DNA of 64,000 nucleotides from Morinoia aosen (lineage: Eukaryota; Arthropoda; Malacostraca; Amphipoda; Talitridae): positions 38,542,964 through 38,606,963 of the forward strand of contig CM059556.1 of assembly GCA_030386875.1 (NCBI GenBank), given 5' to 3'. Made by a program: the position numbers and the translations under genes. A model generated the notes under the pieces. The model was not told where the DNA came from, made no database searches, and was given only the letters and a program-made list of their open reading frames with translations. Of the stretch, positions 9,701-22,013 are shown one piece after another; position 1 is the first letter of the stretch; every line of letters starts with the position of its first letter.

Positions 9701-11972
9701 GTGTGATGCTGTGCCTCTGCTGCTGTGCCTCTGCTGTTGTGTGTGATGCTGTGTCTCTGCTGCTGTGTGTGATGCTGTGTCTCTGCTGCTGTGTGTGATG
9801 CTGTGTCTCTGCTGCTGTGTGTGATGCGTGTCTCTGCTGTTGTGTGTGATGCTGTGCCTCTGCTGCTGTGTGTGATGCTGTGCCTCTGCTGCTGTGTGAG
9901 ATGCTGTGCCTCTGCTGCTGTGTGTGATGCTGTGTCTCTGCTGCAGTGTGTGATGCTGTGCCTCTGCTGCTGTGCGTGATGTGCCTCTGCTGCTGTGTCT
10001 CTGCTGCTGTGTGTGATGCTGTGCCTCTGCTGCTGTGCGTGATGCTGTGTCTCTGCTGCTGTGGGTGATGCTGTGTCTCTGCTGCAGTGTCTGATGCTGT
10101 TTGTGATGCTGTGTCTCTGCTGCTGTGTGTGTGATGCTGTGTCTCTGCTGCTGCTGTGTGTGATGCTGTGTCTCTGCTGCTGTGTGTGATGCTGTGTCTC
10201 TGCTGCTGTGCGTGATGCAGAGCATCTGCTGCTGTGCGTGATGCAGAGCATCTGCTGTTCTGCTTGATGTGGTGCATCTGCTGCTCTGCGTGATGTAGAG
10301 CATTTGCTGCTCTGCGTGATGCTGTGCCTCTGCTGCTGTGTGTGATGCTGTGTCTCTGCTGCTGTGCCTCTGCTGTTGTGTGTGATGCTGTGTCTCTGCT
10401 ACTGTGTGTGATGCTGTGTCTCTGTTGCTGTGTGTGATGCTGTGTCTCTGCTGCAGTGGGTGATGCTGTGCCTCTGCTGCTGTGTGTGATGCTGTGTCTC
10501 TGCTGCAGTGTGTGATGCTGTGCCTCTGCTGCTGTGTGTGATGCTGTGTCTCTGCTGCTGTGTGTGATGCTGTGCCTCTGCTGCTGTGCCTCTGCTGTTG
10601 TGTGTGATGCTGTGTCTCTGCTGCTGTGTGTGATGCTGTGTCTCTGCTACTGTGTGTGATGCTGTGTCTCTGCTGTTGTGTGTGATGCTGTGTCTCTGCT
10701 GCAGTGTGTGATGCTGTGTCTCTGCTGCTGTGTGTGATGCTGTGCCTCTGCTGCTGTGCCTCTGCTGTTGTGTGTGATGCTGTGTCTCGGCTGCTGTGTG
10801 TGATGCTGTGTCTCTACTGCTGTGTGTGATGCTGTGCCTCTGTTGCTGTGTGTGATGCTGTGTCTCTGCTGCAGTGTGTGATGCTGTGTCTCTTCTGCTG
10901 TGTGTGATGCTGTGCCTCTGCTGCTGTGTGTGATGCTGTGTCTCTGCTGCTGTGCTTCTGCTGCTGTGTGTGATGCTGTGTCTCTGCTGCTGTGTCTCTG
11001 CTGCTGTGTGTGATGCTGTGCCTCTGCTGCTGTGTGTGATGCTGTGTCTCTGCTGCTGTGCGTGATGCTGTGTCTCTGCTGCTGTGTGTGATGCGTGTCT
11101 CTGCTGCTGTGTGTGATGCTGTGTCTCTGCTGCTGTGTGTGATGCTGTGTCTCTGCTGCAGTGTGTGATGCTGTGTCTCTGCTGCTCTGTGTGATGTTGT
11201 GTCTCTGCTGCTGTGTGTGATGCTGTATCTCTGCTGCTGTGTGTGATGCTGTGTCTCTGCTGCTGTGTGTGATGCTGTGCCTCTGCTGCTGTGTGTGATG
11301 CTGTGTCTCTGCTGCAGTGTGTGATGCTGTGTCTCTGCTGCTGTGTGTGATGCTGTGCCTCTGCTGCTGTGTGTGATGCTGTGTCTCTGCTGCTGTGCGT
11401 GATGCTGTGTCTCTGCTGCTGTGGGTGATGCTGTGCCTCTGCTGCTGTGTCTCTGCTGCTGTGTGTGATGCTGTGCCTCTGCTGCTGTGCGTGATGCTGT
11501 GTCTCTGCTGCTCTGGGTGATGCTGTGTCTCTGCTGCAGTGTCTGATGTGTTTGTGATGCTGTGCCTCTGCTGCTGTGTCTCTGCTGCTGTGTATGATGC
11601 TGTGTCTCTGCTGCTGCTGTGTGTGATGCTGTGTCTCTGCTGCTGTGTGTGATACTGTGTCTCTGCTGCTGCTGTGTGTGATGCTGGGTCTCTGCTGCTG
11701 TGTGTGATGCTGTGTCTCTGCTGCTGTGCGTGATGCAGAGCATCTGCTGCTGTGCGTGATGCAGAGCATCTGCTGCTGTGCGTGATGCAGAGCGTCTGCT
11801 GCTCTGCTTGATGCGGTGCATCTGCTGCTCTGCGTGATGTAGAGCATCTGCTGCTCTGCGTGATGCGGTGCATCTGCTGCTGTGCGTGATGCAGAGCACC
11901 TGCTGCTCTGCGTGATGCAGTGCATCTGCTGCTGTGCGTGATGCAGAGGATCTGCTGCTCTGCGTGATGCGG
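6768..11972. repeat. 26-bp satellite (about 200 units) with terminal variant blocks
   Basis: The unit contains TGATGCTGTGTCTCTGCTGC followed by TGTGTG, period 26. The main polymorphisms are TGTCTC/TGCCTC and GTGTGTG/GTGCGTG. Shortened units (for example TGATGCGTGTCTC, or TGCTGTGCCTCTGCTGTTGT) break the phase. Two blocks of a distinct unit, GATGCAGAGCATCTGCTGCT, close segments at about 10206-10310 and 11725-11972. Each follows a similar context with TGCAGTGTCTGATG and a stray TTTGTGATGCTG, so the array contains a large duplicated segment. Open frames up to 1200 codons are satellite artefacts. Confidence 0.98.
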
Positions 11973-12230
11973 TAACGCAAGGAAGGCTATAACGAATGTC
12001 TCAATATCCAACACAGCTTCACAGGACACAGAGCCTCTCAGGAGAAGACCCGTGTTTACGGCCCCAAAGAGACGAGATTACGGTGCATTACGGCTCAAAG
12101 AAACCTGGTCACGACGTCAGGTTTCGCGCTGATGGAACCGCGCTGAGGCCACTTAGTGTTGACTGAACTGCTGCGTCTGGTGAGGGCTGGTGCTGGGGTG
12201 CTGTCTTCCAGCCTAACTCGGTCCTTAACT
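11973..12230. other. single-copy GC-moderate patch
   Basis: This is unique sequence between two repeat blocks, with a possible acceptor (CCAACACAG, about 12015) and a GTGAGG at about 12180. All three + frames are open for 150 bases or more because of base composition, and none runs through to the GTGAGG. No exon can be chosen. Confidence 0.35.
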
Positions 12231-12231
12231 G

Positions 12232-12385
12232 GATCCTGGAAAATAACTTGATTCTAGAAAATAACTAGATTCTATAAAATTAATGGATCCGGAAACATAC
12301 CTGGATCATGGAAAAAACTGGATCCTTGAAAATATCTGGCTCATGAATAATAACTGGATCGTTTGATATAAGTGGATCCCAGGAG
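12232..12385. repeat. degenerate GGATCC-containing repeat
   Basis: Seven or so imperfect copies of AAAATAACTGGATCCTGG at about 20-24 base spacing, decaying on both sides. Confidence 0.7.
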
Positions 12386-12944
12386 AGTGACAGCAGCTCG
12401 CTCGTTTTGGCATGTTACAGTCTTTGGCAGATAGTTTATGTTCTCACATGAACAATTCACAGAATTTGGCACGCCTCGTTTGTTTTGGTTAATAAGGCAT
12501 TTTGAAATGCAAGTTCACAATTTTCGATCAGTGCTTTTTATTCATACGACACAAATAGAAAAACAATGAGACTGTGGCTTTGATTCAACGTTTTGAAACG
12601 CTTGTTATGAATTTCATTTCCAGTTCAAACGAACGAGACATAAAATTTTAAAGGTTTGGTTATTAAAATAAAATGTAAAACATTCGAATAACTTCTTGTG
12701 GTCGCTACAGAAAATGTGCTTCACGTTCCTCTCTTCGATCGGTGTTAAATATTTGTACTAAAGGAATAATAATCATAGAAAAAATACTGGGGCATTCGCT
12801 GTATAAATTATACATATTCTATTCGCAACAACCTTCTCCGAAAGTTCTTAAATCCTCTCCAAGACACTGAACTTTGTTCAAAAAAGGCTTAAGAAAATTC
12901 CCGAGGCATTTCGTAAGTTAACGAGTAACTAAAACTTGAAATAT
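12386..12944. other. AT-rich DNA, nothing recognised
   Basis: No coding frame, repeat or RNA gene that I can support. Confidence 0.4.
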
Positions 12945-13890
12945 TTTGTAGAGATCTAAAATATTTGGAAAACATGTAGATATTTGGAATATAAATGAAA
13001 TGTTTTGAATACATCTAAAACATTTTGAATTCACGTAAAGTATGTTTGTATGTTATTTTTGAATAGATGGGAAATATTTTGAAAAAACGGTGAAATATTT
13101 TCAAAAGAAGTAAAATATTTTAAAAAACGGTGAAAAATTTTCACAACAGGTAAAATAATTGGAAAAAGGTAAAATATTTTGAACAAGGTAAAATATTTGG
13201 AAAAAAGGTAAAATATTTTGAAAAAAGGTAAAACATTTCGAGAAAAAGTAAAATACTTTGAAAAAAGGTAAAATATTTTGAAAAAAGGTAAAATATTTTG
13301 AAAAAAGTTAAATATTTTGAAAAAGGGTAAAATATTTTAAAAAAAGGTAAAATATTTTGAAAAAGTAAAATATTTTGAGAAACGGTAAAATATTTTGAAA
13401 AAGGTAAAATATTTTGAAAAAAGTTAAATATTTTGAAAAAGGGTAAAATATTTTAAAAAAAGGTAAAATATTTTGAAAAAGTAAAATATTTTGAGAAACG
13501 GTAAAATATTTTGAAAAAGGGTAAAACGTTTTAAAAAAAGGTAAAATATGTTGAAAAAGTAAAATATTTTGAGAAACGGTAAAATATTTTGAAAAAGGTA
13601 AAATATTTTGGAAAAGAAGTAAAATATTTTGAATACAGGTAAAAAATTTTGAAAAAAGGTAAAATATTTTGAAAAAAGGTAAAATATTTTGAAAAAGGGT
13701 AAAATATTTTGAAAAGGTAAAATATTTTGAAAGAAGTAAAATAATTTGAAATAAGGTAAAATATTTTGAAAAAGGTTAAATATTTTGAAAAAAGGTGAAA
13801 TATTTTGAAAAAAGGAAAAACATTTTGAAAAAGGTAAAATATTTTGAAAAAAGGTAAAACATTTTGAAAGGAGGTAAAATATCTTGTAGG
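12945..13890. repeat. 20-bp AT-rich minisatellite
   Basis: The unit is AAAATATTTTGAAAAAAGGT with length variants from short A-run changes. The left 200 bases are strongly diverged (for example AATATTTGGAAAACATG) and the array becomes regular rightward. A segment of about 120 bases (AAAGTTAAATATTTTG, then GAGAAACGGT) appears at least twice, at about 13305-13400 and 13420-13510, which shows an internal duplication. Confidence 0.93.
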
Positions 13891-14156
13891 CACAAAATGT
13901 TTCTAGAACAAAACGGACTGAAGTGGTCACAGGATACGACGTTTCAATCTTAACCAAATAAGTACCGGGCGCCTTGAAAAAGTACTAACTCTTTTATCGC
14001 TTAGAACTTACGTACTTTGTTATGATGTAGGTGTTTATTGGCATAGATGCGAGTGAAATAGGTTAAATCAAAGACACTGATATCATTATAAGCAAAAATA
14101 GAGGAAATAAGGACAAATATACATCAATAATCGTCTGTCAAAGGCGAGTACATTTT
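13891..14156. other. short single-copy spacer
   Basis: Unique AT-rich DNA between two arrays. I see no gene. Confidence 0.4.
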
Positions 14157-14169
14157 TTGAGGGCACTAT

Positions 14170-17100
14170 TTATGATGAACTTTAGGGGAACGTGCGTGAT
14201 GAACTTTAGGGGAACGTGCGTGATGAACTTTAGGGGAACGTGCGTGATGAACTTCAGGGGAACGTGCGTGATGAACTTCAGGGGAACGCGCGTGATGAAC
14301 TTTAGGGGAACGTGCGTGATGAACTTCAGGGGAACGCGCGTGATGAAGTTCAGGGGAACGCGCGTGATGAACTTCAGGGGAACGCGCGTGATGAACTTCA
14401 GGGGAACGCGCGTGATGAACTTCAGGGGAACGCGCGTGATGAACTTCAGGGGAACGCGCGTGATGAACTTCAGGGGAACGCGCGTGATGAACTTCAGGGG
14501 AACGCGCGTGATGAACTTCAGGGGAACGTGCGTGATGAACTTCAGGGGAACGCGCGTGATGAACTTCAGGGGAACGCGCGTGATGAACTTCAGAGGAACG
14601 TGCGTGATGAACTTTAGGGGAACGTGCGTGATGAACTTTAGAGGAACGTGCGTGATGAACTTCAGAGGAACGTGCGTGATGAACTTCAGGGGAACGCGCG
14701 TGATGAACTTCAGGGGAACGCGCGTGATGAACTTCAGGGGAACGCGCGTGATGAACTTCAGGGGAACGTGCGTGATGAACTTCAGGGGAACGCGCGTGAT
14801 GAACTTCAGGGGAACGTGCGTGATGAACTTTAGGGGAACGTGCGTGATGAACTTCAGGGGAACGTGCGTGATGAACTTTAGGGGAACGTGCGTGATGAAC
14901 TTTAGGGGAACGTGCGTGATGAACTTTAGGGGAACGTGCGTGATGAACTTTAGGGGAACGTGCGTGATGAACTTCAGGGGAACGCGCGTGATGAACTTTA
15001 GGGGAACGTGCGTGATGAACTTGAGGGGAACGTGCGTGATGAACTTCAGGGGAACGCGCGTGATGAACTTCAGGGGAACGCGCGTGATGAACTTCAGGGG
15101 AACGCGCGTGATGAACTTCAGGGGAACGTGCGTGATGAACTTCAGGGGAACGCGCGTGATGAACTTCAGGGGAACGCACGTGATGAACTTCAGGGGAACG
15201 CGCGTGATGAACTTTAGGGGAACGCGCGTGATGAACTTCAGGGGAACGCGCGTGATGAACTTCAGGGGAACGCGCGTGATGAACTTCAGGGGAACGCGCG
15301 TGATGAACTTCAGGGGAACGCGCGTGATGAACTTCAGGGGAACGTGCGTGATGAACTTCAGGGGAACGCGCGTGATGAACTTTAGGGGAACGCGCGTGAT
15401 GAACTTCAGGGGAACGCGCGTGATGAACTTCAGGGGAACGCGCGTGATGAACTTCAGGGGAACGCGCGTGATGAACTTCAGGGGAACGTGCGTGATGAAC
15501 TTCAGGGGAACGCGCGTGATGAACTTCAGGGGAACGCGCGTGATGAACTTCAGGGGAACGCGCGTGATGAACTTCAGGGGAACGCGCGTGATGAACTTCA
15601 GGGGAACGCGCGTGATGAACTTCAGGGGAACGCGCGTGATGAACTTCAGGGGAACGCGCGTGATGAACTTCAGGGGAACGTGCGTGATGAACTTTAGGGG
15701 AACGTGCGTGATGAACTTCAGGGGAACGCGCGTGATGAACTTCAGGGGAACGCGCGTGATGAACTTCAGGGGAACGCGCGTGATGAACTTCAGGGGAACG
15801 TGCGTGATGAACTTCAGGGGAACGCGCGTGATGAACTTTAGGGGAACGCGCGTGATGAACTTCAGGGGAACGCGCGTGATGAACTTCAGGGGAACGCGCG
15901 TGATGAACTTCAGGGGAACGCGCGTGATGAACTTCAGGGGAACGCGCGTGATGAACTTCAGGGGAACGTGCGTGATGAACTTCAGGGGAACGCGCGTGAT
16001 GAACTTTAGGGGAACGTGCGTGATGAACTTCAGGGGAACGCGCGTGATGAAGTTCAGGGGAACGCGCGTGATGAACTTCAGGGGAACGCGCGTGATGAAC
16101 TTCAGGGGAACGCGCGTGATGAACTTCAGGGGAACGCGCGTGATGAACTTCAGGGGAACGCGCGTGATGAACTTCAGGGGAACGCGCGTGATGAACTTCA
16201 GGGGAACGCGCGTGATGAACTTCAGGGGAACGTGCGTGATGAACTTCAGGGGAACGCGCGTGATGAACTTCAGGGGAACGCGCGTGATGAACTTCAGGGG
16301 AACGCGCGTGATGAACTTCAGGGGAACGCGCGTGATGAACTTCAGGGGAACGCGCGTGATGAACTTCAGGGGAACGCGCGTGATGAACTTCAGGGGAACG
16401 CGCGTGATGAACTTCAGGGGAACGTGCGTGATGAACTTTAGGGGAACGTGCGTGATGAACTTCAGGGGAACGCGCGTGATGAACTTCAGGGGAACGCGCG
16501 TGATGAACTTCAGGGGAACGCGCGTGATGAACTTCAGGGGAACGTGCGTGATGAACTTCAGGGGAACGCGCGTGATGAACTTCAGGGGAACGCGCGTGAT
16601 GAACTTCAGGGGAACGCGCGTGATGAACTTCAGGGGAACGCGCGTGATGAACTTCAGGGGAACGCGCGTGATGAACTTCAGGGGAACGCGCGTGATGAAC
16701 TTCAGGGGAACGCGCGTGATGAACTTCAGGGGAACGCGCGTGATGAACTTCAGGGGAACGTGCGTGATGAACTTCAGGGGAACGCGCGTGATGAACTTCA
16801 GGGGAACGCGCGTGATGAACTTCAGGGGAACGTGCGTGATGAACTTTAGGGGAACGTGCGTGATGAACTTTAGAGGAACGTGCGTGATGAACTTCAGAGG
16901 AACGTGCGTGATGAACTTCAGGGGAACGCGCGTGATGAACTTCAGGGGAACGCGCGTGATGAACTTCAGGGGAACGCGCGTGATGAACTTCAGGGGAACG
17001 TGCGTGATGAACTTCAGGGGAACGCGCGTGATGAACTTCAGGGGAACGTGCGTGATGAACTTTAGGGGAACGTGCGTGATGAACTTCAGGGGAACGTGCG

Positions 17101-19519
17101 TGATGAACTTTAGGGGAACGTGCGTGATGAACTTTAGGGGAACGTGCGTGATGAACTTTAGGGGAACGTGCGTGATGAACTTTAGGGGAACGTGCGTGAT
17201 GAACTTCAGGGGAACGCGCGTGATGAACTTTAGGGGAACGTGCGTGATGAACTTGAGGGGAACGTGCGTGATGAACTTCAGGGGAACGCGCGTGATGAAC
17301 TTCAGGGGAACGCGCGTGATGAACTTCAGGGGAACGCGCGTGATGAACTTCAGGGGAACGTGCGTGATGAACTTCAGGGGAACGCGCGTGATGAACTTCA
17401 GGGGAACGCACGTGATGAACTTCAGGGGAACGCGCGTGATGAACTTTAGGGGAACGCGCGTGATGAACTTCAGGGGAACGCGCGTGATGAACTTCAGGGG
17501 AACGCGCGTGATGAACTTCAGGGGAACGCGCGTGATGAACTTCAGGGGAACGCGCGTGATGAACTTCAGGGGAACGTGCGTGATGAACTTCAGGGGAACG
17601 CGCGTGATGAACTTTAGGGGAACGCGCGTGATGAACTTCAGGGGAACGCGCGTGATGAACTTCAGGGGAACGCGCGTGATGAACTTCAGGGGAACGCGCG
17701 TGATGAACTTCAGGGGAACGTGCGTGATGAACTTCAGGGGAACGCGCGTGATGAACTTCAGGGGAACGCGCGTGATGAACTTCAGGGGAACGCGCGTGAT
17801 GAACTTCAGGGGAACGCGCGTGATGAACTTCAGGGGAACGCGCGTGATGAACTTCAGGGGAACGCGCGTGATGAACTTCAGGGGAACGCGCGTGATGAAC
17901 TTCAGGGGAACGTGCGTGATGAACTTTAGGGGAACGTGCGTGATGAACTTCAGGGGAACGCGCGTGATGAACTTCAGGGGAACGCGCGTGATGAACTTCA
18001 GGGGAACGCGCGTGATGAACTTCAGGGGAACGTGCGTGATGAACTTCAGGGGAACGCGCGTGATGAACTTTAGGGGAACGCGCGTGATGAACTTCAGGGG
18101 AACGCGCGTGATGAACTTCAGGGGAACGCGCGTGATGAACTTCAGGGGAACGCGCGTGATGAACTTCAGGGGAACGCGCGTGATGAACTTCAGGGGAACG
18201 TGCGTGATGAACTTCAGGGGAACGCGCGTGATGAACTTTAGGGGAACGTGCGTGATGAACTTCAGGGGAACGCGCGTGATGAAGTTCAGGGGAACGCGCG
18301 TGATGAACTTCAGGGGAACGCGCGTGATGAACTTCAGGGGAACGCGCGTGATGAACTTCAGGGGAACGCGCGTGATGAACTTCAGGGGAACGCGCGTGAT
18401 GAACTTCAGGGGAACGTGCGTGATGAACTTCAGGGGAACGCGCGTGATGAACTTCAGGGGAACGCGCGTGATGAACTTCAGGGGAACGCGCGTGATGAAC
18501 TTCAGGGGAACGCGCGTGATGAACTTCAGGGGAACGCGCGTGATGAACTTCAGGGGAACGTGCGTGATGAACTTCAGGGGAACGCGCGTGATGAACTTCA
18601 GGGGAACGCGCGTGATGAACTTCAGGGGAACGCGCGTGATGAACTTCAGGGGAACGCGCGTGATGAACTTCAGGGGAACGCGCGTGATGAACTTCAGGGG
18701 AACGCGCGTGATGAACTTCAGGGGAACGCGCGTGATGAACTTCAGGGGAACGTGCGTGATGAACTTTAGGGGAACGTGCGTGATGAACTTCAGGGGAACG
18801 CGCGTGATGAACTTCAGGGGAACGCGCGTGATGAACTTCAGGGGAACGCGCGTGATGAACTTCAGGGGAACGTGCGTGATGAACTTCAGGGGAACGCGCG
18901 TGATGAACTTCAGGGGAACGCGCGTGATGAACTTCAGGGGAACGCGCGTGATGAACTTCAGGGGAACGCGCGTGATAAACTTCAGGGGAATGGCGCGTGA
19001 TGAACTTCAGGGGAACGCGCGTGATGAACTTCAGGGGAACGCGCGTGATGAACTTCAGGGGAACGCGCGTGATGAACTTCAGGGGAACGCGCGTGATGAA
19101 CTTCAGGGGAACGCGCGTGATAAACTTCAGGGGAACGCGCGTGATGAACTTCAGGGGAACGTGCGTGATGAACTTCAGGGGAACGCGCGTGATTAACTTT
19201 AGGGGAACGCGCGTGATGAACTTCAGGGGAACGCGCGTGATGAACTTCAGGGGAACGCGCGTGATGGACTTCAGGGGAACGCGCGTGATGAACTTCAGGG
19301 GAACGCGCGTGATGAACTTCAGGGGAACGCGCGTGATGAACTTCAGGGGAACGCGCGTGATGAACTTCAAGGGAACGCGCGTGATGAACTTCAGGGGAAC
19401 GCGCGTGATGAACTTCAGGGGAACGCGCGTGATGAACTTCAGGGGAACGCGCGTGATGAACTTCATGGGAACGCGCGTGATGAACTTCAGGGGAACGCGC
19501 GTGATGAACTTTAATGGAA
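14170..19519. repeat. 24-bp CpG-rich satellite with higher-order repeats
   Basis: About 223 units contain GGGGAACGCGCGTGATGAAC followed by TTCA. Variant sites are CGCGCG/CGTGCG, TTCAGG/TTTAGG and rare single changes (GAAGTTC, TTGAGG, CGCACG, CAGAGG). The rare variant GATGAAGTTCAGG lies near 14344, 16048 and 18280, and blocks of variants match at an offset of 2232 bases (93 units). Phase is nearly perfect until a one-base insertion near 18990. Because 24 is a multiple of three, frames of about 1700 codons stay open on both strands; these are not genes. Confidence 0.98.
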
Positions 19520-19781
19520 ACGCGTCGGTCCTTCAATATTTCCCCTGCACCAATCAAACACAAAGCTAATACTGATACTAATTAAATCTAATACTAATTA
19601 AATACAGAGCTAAAAACTACTGTATTCTGCACTATTTAATGCTTGATGCTTGGGAGCATTTATCGCAGATGAATGTTTTCAGCGAAATATATTTATTGTG
19701 TGAGAAAAAAATTAGCTGGACGTGTGTTTTGTGTCACTTTGTGGATACACCAGCGTACTGATGATACAAACCAGCTACACA
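19520..19781. other. single-copy spacer
   Basis: Short AT-rich unique DNA with two nearby copies of CTAATACTAATTAAAT. No gene is seen. Confidence 0.4.
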
Positions 19782-20993
19782 CGAGACACACCAACACGAG
19801 ACACACCAACACGTGACACACCAACACGAGACACACCAACACGAGACACACCAACACGAGACACACCAACACGAGACACACCAACACGAGACACACCAAC
19901 ACGAGACACACCAACACGAGACACACCAACACGAGACACACCAACACAAGACACACCAACACGAGACACACCAACACCAGACACACCAACACGAGACACA
20001 CCAACACAAGACACACCAACACGAGACACACCAACACCAGACACACCAACACGAGACACACCAACACGAGACACACCAACACCAGACACACCAACACGAG
20101 ACACACCAACACAAGACACACCAACACGAGACACACCAACACCAGACACACCAACACGAGACACACCAACACGAGACACACCAACACGAGACACACCAAC
20201 ACGAGACACACCAACACGAGACACACCAACACGAGACACACCAACACGAGACACACCAACACGAGACACACCAACACGAGACACACCAACACGAGACACA
20301 CCAACACAAGACACACCAACACGAGACACACCAACACCAGACACACCAACACGAGACACACCAACACGAGACACACCAACACGAGACACACCAACACGAG
20401 ACACACCAACACGAGACACACCAACACGAGACACACCAACACGAGACACACCAACACGAGACACACCAACACGTGACACACCAACACGAGACACACCAAC
20501 ACGAGACACACCAACACGAGACACACCAACACGAGACACACCAACACGAGACACACCAACACGAGACACACCAACACGAGACACACCAACACGAGACACA
20601 CCAACACGAGACACACCAACACGAGACACACCAACACAAGACACACCAACACGAGACACACCAACACCAGACACACCAACACGAGACACACCAACACGAG
20701 ACACACCAACACGAGACACACCAACACGAGACACACCAACACGAGACACACCAACACGAGACACACCAACACGAGACACACCAACACGAGACACACCAAC
20801 ACGAGACACACCAACACGAGACACACCAACACGAGACACACCAACACGAGACACACCAGCACGAGACACACCAACACGAGACACACCAACACGAGACACA
20901 CCAACACAAGACACACCAACACGAGACACACCAACACCAGACACACCAACACGAGACACACCAACACGAGACACACCAACACCAGACACACCA
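19782..20993. repeat. 15-bp minisatellite (ACACACCAACACGAG)n
   Basis: About 81 units in almost perfect phase. One base distinguishes three main types (CACGAG, CACAAG, CACCAG). The types are not random: the order AAG-GAG-CAG recurs at least six times. A rarer CACGTG unit occurs at about 19812 and 20472, 660 bases (44 units) apart, which points to a higher-order period. The array ends abruptly at CCAACTAAAGAAG. Confidence 0.98.
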
Positions 20994-21061
20994 ACTAAAG
21001 AAGCACACATGCCTGTCACCAACCAATTACGAAGGCCACACCTGCCGAGAGCTGCGGACTT

Positions 21062-21205
21062 AAAGGGCATATGTCGCATGTGCTGTGTACAGCACATGTG
21101 TGTACGCAGCACACGTGCAGCTAATATATGTGTGTACAGCACATGTGTGTACGCAGCACATGTGTGTACACAGCATATGTGCACCAACTGTATGTGCAGT
21201 TGGTG
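21062..21205. repeat. GTGTACAGCACATGTGTGTA short repeat
   Basis: Four to five copies of AGCACATGTGTGTACGCAGC or GTGTACAGCACATGTG in tandem, partly self-complementary (TGCTGTGTACAGCA). They are followed by a perfect hairpin, CACCAACTG with CAGTTGGTG around TATGTG. Confidence 0.85.
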
Positions 21206-21620
21206 CTCGAGTTGTACATCATTTTATTACATCAAAATACGATCCTTGCTATCGAAGGTCATAACGCCTTCGTCTATGTATTTTGATCCCAAACTCATGA
21301 AGCAGGAAGATGAGATGGAAATATAAAAAAACTTGGGAACCTTAACTCTATAAATGCTTGTTAGTATGAACTACAGCTCGACTGAATAATAACAATAAAT
21401 AAAAAATCAAACAAAGTGCAAAAATTCGGTTTAACTGATCTGAAGAAATAAACAAAAGTTCTTTGAAGAAGAAAGAAACTGTCAACTAAGCCATTGTAAA
21501 AGATATATCCATTATTATTAGGCGAACGCTTCGTTCCTCTTCGTTCATCGAAAAATCTTCGTTTTAACCTCCAAAAAATAAAGGCTCATTTACAAATAAT
21601 TTCAGCTTTTTTTAACCGTG
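21206..21620. other. AT-rich single-copy DNA
   Basis: No supported feature. It is unique sequence between a short repeat and a candidate exon. Confidence 0.4.
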
Positions 21621-21637
21621 AGGTTAACGCTTCAAAG

Positions 21638-21770
21638 GCGCACACTTCGCTACCCAGCAAAGCACGGCAAAACTTTCCAGCGAGTGCAGCTTTGCCCTCA
21701 ACGAGGGGAAAATGATGTTGGGAGACGATGTCAATGTGTGTTATCAAATCAGGAATACTGTTGCCTACTG
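21638..21770 (+). CDS. candidate coding exon, unrecognised protein
   Basis: A 133-base segment is open in one frame and ends at a strong donor (ACTG, then GTAAGTGG at 21771). Going left, the frame stays open to a TAA at 21625-21627. The acceptor could be the AG at 21636-21637, after a pyrimidine run and AACCGTGAGG. The translation has protein character: AHFATQQSTAKLSSECSFAL, then NEGKMMLGDDVNVCYQIRNT and VAY. It is locally GC-richer than the flanks and lies just left of a MITE nest that could occupy the downstream intron. I do not recognise the family and have no partner exon. The acceptor is weak, so this may be chance. Confidence 0.33.
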
Positions 21771-22013
21771 GTAAGTGGTGAAATGCTGAAATGTTGGATA
21801 GTAAATTTTTGCATTTGTTTCTTTTCTAAGCACCATCCCAAGGTATCATTGAGACTCTAAATAGATTGTTTAATATTAATACTTTTTATATTTTATCCCA
21901 GTTAATTTTTGTTTTCTTGTTTTGTTTCTGTTTTTGGTAAATGTTGAGGATTAACCGGGAATCGATTTTCCACTCTTCGAATCCTAATCATAGTGAATTA
22001 GATTGACCTAAAC

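Noticed and set aside
6649-12029. Minus-strand histidine/glutamine/serine-rich frames up to 1200 codons
   Set aside because: The residue period is 26 in all three frames, i.e. the 26-bp DNA period. No conserved frame.
11973-12230. Possible exon in single-copy patch right of the 26-bp satellite
   Set aside because: All three plus frames are open by composition but each stops before the GTGAGG, so no frame links acceptor and donor.
14157-19563. Plus-strand MNFRGT-type and minus-strand EVHHARSP-type frames of about 1700 codons
   Set aside because: Artefact of the 24-bp satellite. Both strands are open and variants are CpG transitions without frame preference.
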